Below, piece by piece: positions 5,942-7,821 of a DNA stretch of 7,821 bases (the first letter of the stretch is position 1; the number at the start of each line of letters is the position of its first letter). The notes under the pieces were generated by a model that was given only the letters and a program-made list of their open reading frames with translations, did not search any database and was not told where the DNA came from. The stretch spans positions 1-7,821 of the forward strand of contig JAGRMK010000360.1 of assembly GCA_020441345.1 (NCBI GenBank), given 5' to 3'. The translations under genes and the position numbers were made by a program. The DNA comes from Paracoccaceae bacterium. GTDB taxonomy: Bacteria; Pseudomonadota; Alphaproteobacteria; Rhodobacterales; Rhodobacteraceae.

Positions 5942-6616
5942 ATGAGCGCGATCGACATCTTCTTTAACCTCAGTGTCTTGCAGCGCGCGTTTCCGATGCT
6001 GTTGCGCGGGCTGTGGTATACCGCCTCGCTTGGGGTCACGGCGATTGTGCTGGGGTCGCTCTTGGGGTCGCTGATCTGCATCGCGCGGCTTTACGCGCCA
6101 AGGCCGATCCGCCTTCTGGCGATCCTGTATATAGACCTGGTGCGGGCGATCCCGGTTCTGGTCCTGTTGATCCTGATCTATTACGCACTGCCGTTCGCCG
6201 GGCTTACGCTGACCTCGTTTTCCGCAGCGGCGGCGGCGTTGACGCTGGTTCTGGCGGCCTTTACCGCCGAGGTTCTGCGCGCCGGCATCCAGGCAATGCC
6301 CAAGGGTCAGTTCGAAGCTGCCGAGGCACTGGGCCTGGGTTTCTGGCTGACGATGCGCAAGGTGATCCTGCCGCAGGCGATCCGCATCGTCATCCCGCCA
6401 CATGCATCGAATTGCGTGTCGGTGATCAAGGATACCGCGCTGGCTTCGGTCGTCGCGCTGTCCGACCTGCTCAAGCAGGCCACCGACGCACAGGCGCTGT
6501 TCGCCAACCCATCGCCGCTGATCGGGGCGGCGCTGATTTATGTCGCGATCCTCTGGCCGCTGGTCCGCCTGACCGGCTGGCTCGAAATCCGGGCACAACG
6601 AGCCTACAGCCGCTGA
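5942..6616 (+). CDS. Amino-acid ABC transporter permease, HisM/GlnP family, 224 aa
   Basis: An inner-membrane permease with the N-terminal region typical of polar amino-acid systems (LRGLWYTASL at 21-30, YIDLVRAIPVLVLL at 63-76), hydrophobic segments near 27-48, 62-84, 92-110 and 192-212, and a clear cytoplasmic EAA loop, EAAEALG (125-131) followed by VILPQA (141-146), which contacts the ATPase. GGAGAG lies five bases before the ATG at 5942; an upstream in-frame ATG at 5897 falls inside the hairpin and lacks support. Most family members work with a second permease or as a homodimer, plus an ATP-binding subunit. Neither follows here: the next genes are TRAP components, so the ATPase must be encoded elsewhere. 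It works with the binding protein just upstream. Confidence 0.95.
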   Translation: MSAIDIFFNLSVLQRAFPMLLRGLWYTASLGVTAIVLGSLLGSLICIARLYAPRPIRLLAILYIDLVRAIPVLVLLILIYYALPFAGLTLTSFSAAAAALTLVLAAFTAEVLRAGIQAMPKGQFEAAEALGLGFWLTMRKVILPQAIRIVIPPHASNCVSVIKDTALASVVALSDLLKQATDAQALFANPSPLIGAALIYVAILWPLVRLTGWLEIRAQRAYSR

Positions 6617-6690
6617 GCCCCTGTCGGCGGGCCCCCCGTCCGTCGATCCATCCTCCGGGCGCCATTGCCCTGCAACCTTGGGAGATCACC

Positions 6691-7692
6691 ATGACATTCC
6701 TTCGCACGCCCTTGTCGGCACTCGCCATCGCCGCCGCCCTGGCCCTGCCCGCGCAGGCCCAGCAGATTACAGTCGGCCTGTCGCTGCCCGAAACCATGGA
6801 GGGCTTTGATTTCGTGAACGGCATGTTCCGCACCTTCGCCGACGAGGTCGAGGCCAACTCGGACATGACCGTCAACATCGTCTATGGCGGCGCGCTGGGC
6901 TCGCCCAACGACCGGCTGGCACAATTGCGGCGCGGCGTGCTGGAAATGACCGACGGGGCGGATGGCAACTATGCCTCGATCTATTCCGACATCATGGTGC
7001 TGAACACGCCGTTCCTGTTCCCGACCGAACAGACCGCCTGGGCGGTGCTGGACGGCCCGTTCGGCGATGCGATGGCCGATGACATCCTGGCCACGACCGG
7101 CATTCGCGTGCTGGGCTGGTGGGAATCGGGCGGGTTCAAGCATTTCAGCGCCAACCAGATGATCCAGTCGCCCGAGGACATGGCCGGGCTGAAGATGCGC
7201 GTGCTGGGCCCGCTGGCGACAATCCCGGTCGAGGCCATGGGCGCGTCGGCCTCGCCGGTGGCCTTCGGCGAGCTTTATACCGCGCTGCGCACCGGCGTGG
7301 TTGACGGGCAGGACAACTCGATCTCGGTGTTCAACCTGATCAACCTGTTCGAGGTCCAGTCGCATGTGATCCTGACCGGGCATACCTATGCCTTTGGCCC
7401 GATGGGGATTTCGGACGCCTTCTATTCCGGCCTGAGCGTCGAGAACCAGCAGGTGATCGACGCCGCCGCTGCCGTTGCCATCGCCTATAACCGCGAGGCC
7501 TCGCGCGCCGCCGAGGCCGAGGCCCTGGTCCGCGCCCGCGATGCGGGGGTCAGCGTGGTCGAACTCAGCGCCGAGCAGCGCGATGCCTTCCGCCAGGTGA
7601 TGCAGCCGGTGGCTATCGACTGGCTGCGCGAGAATGTCGATCACCCCGAGCTGATCGAGGCCGCGCTGGCCGCCGTCGAGGCCGCGCAATAA
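6691..7692 (+). CDS. TRAP transporter periplasmic substrate-binding protein (DctP family), 333 aa
   Basis: Residues 1-23 form a signal peptide ending AQA|Q. The mature part matches the DctP family: GGALGSPNDRLAQLRRG (66-82), LNTPFLF (104-110), LKMRVLG (167-173, with R170 at the position that normally salt-bridges a carboxylate), and GELYTALRTGVVDGQDN (193-209). The family usually has Gln before TGVVDGQ; here it is Arg (R200). The conserved arginine argues for an organic-acid ligand, otherwise unknown. GGGAGA sits five bases before the ATG at 6691. The permease gene ends 74 bp upstream, and the DctQ gene starts one base after the stop, so the TRAP genes are co-transcribed and probably belong to the same operon as the ABC genes. 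Confidence 0.95.
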   Translation: MTFLRTPLSALAIAAALALPAQAQQITVGLSLPETMEGFDFVNGMFRTFADEVEANSDMTVNIVYGGALGSPNDRLAQLRRGVLEMTDGADGNYASIYSDIMVLNTPFLFPTEQTAWAVLDGPFGDAMADDILATTGIRVLGWWESGGFKHFSANQMIQSPEDMAGLKMRVLGPLATIPVEAMGASASPVAFGELYTALRTGVVDGQDNSISVFNLINLFEVQSHVILTGHTYAFGPMGISDAFYSGLSVENQQVIDAAAAVAIAYNREASRAAEAEALVRARDAGVSVVELSAEQRDAFRQVMQPVAIDWLRENVDHPELIEAALAAVEAAQ

Positions 7693-7693
7693 C

Positions 7694-7821
7694 ATGCGGG
7701 CGCTGATCGTCCCCCTCAATGCGACGGTCCGCGCCCTTGAAACAGGGCTACGGATCGCCGCGGCCCTGTGCCTTGGCGTGATGTTCGCGCTGGTCGTGGC
7801 GCAGGTCGTGCTGCGCTATTC
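7694..7821 (+). CDS. TRAP transporter small membrane subunit (DctQ family), N-terminus only
   Basis: The first 42 residues are visible before the window ends. They contain a short cytoplasmic lead (MRALIVPLNATVRALETGLR) and a first hydrophobic helix (about 21-40) ending QVVLRY, a common DctQ pattern. The ATG follows the DctP stop after one base (TAACATG), with only a distant GAGG, so translation is probably coupled to DctP. In TRAP systems this four-helix protein pairs with the large DctM permease, which is expected next beyond the window. Confidence 0.82.
   Translation, partial: MRALIVPLNATVRALETGLRIAAALCLGVMFALVVAQVVLRY

Noticed and set aside
6617..6690. Possible terminator in the GC-rich gap between the ABC permease and DctP genes.
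   Set aside because: Runs of G and C are present but I could not form a convincing stem, and there is no T-run.
6604..7719. A 371-residue minus-strand frame opposite DctP.
   Set aside because: Shadow of the clearly recognised DctP gene.

Overview
The window is high-GC DNA with tightly packed genes, strong GGGAG-type ribosome binding sites and both ABC and TRAP solute-uptake genes. This suits a free-living alphaproteobacterium, most likely of the Rhodobacterales (Roseobacter/Paracoccus-like). That placement rests on general style and protein flavour, not on a marker gene. There are ten protein genes, the first and last cut by the window edges. I see no RNA genes, insertion sequences, CRISPR arrays or attachment sites.

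Left half (1-3550), a catabolic or modification module. A cytochrome P450 (817-2073, minus) is followed by a glutamine-synthetase-fold ligase (770 to beyond base 1, minus). Divergent from the P450, across a 72-bp AT-rich gap, is a stand-alone class I glutamine amidotransferase (2146-2865, plus). A GntR/FCD-type regulator (2900-3550, minus) converges on the amidotransferase. A gamma-glutamyl ligase, an oxygenase and a gamma-glutamyl hydrolase together recall routes in which an amine is capped with glutamate, oxidised, and released (PuuA/PuuD for putrescine; AtdA1/AtdA2 plus an oxygenase for aniline). I infer an amine-processing pathway of that logic. The amine cannot be read from the sequence. 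No ferredoxin or reductase for the P450 lies in the window.

The P450/amidotransferase gap holds two copies of the perfect palindrome TATGCATA, 42 bp apart, and three further TGCA cores. This is a good candidate operator array, presumably for the nearby GntR protein.

Right half (3776-7821, all plus), a probable operon: a small SRPBCC-fold protein, a DUF1445/YcsI-type putative hydro-lyase (D-glutamate cyclase family) overlapping it by ATGA, an amino-acid ABC substrate-binding protein, one HisM/GlnP-type permease, a TRAP binding protein (DctP) and the start of a TRAP small membrane subunit (DctQ). No ABC ATPase is present between the permease and the TRAP genes. A 10-bp GC hairpin separates the ABC binding-protein gene from its permease gene. 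Together the operon looks built to import an amino-acid-like compound and a carboxylate and to process a glutamate-like or hydroxy/oxo-acid product. The functional link between the two halves is inferred from adjacency and the shared glutamate theme.
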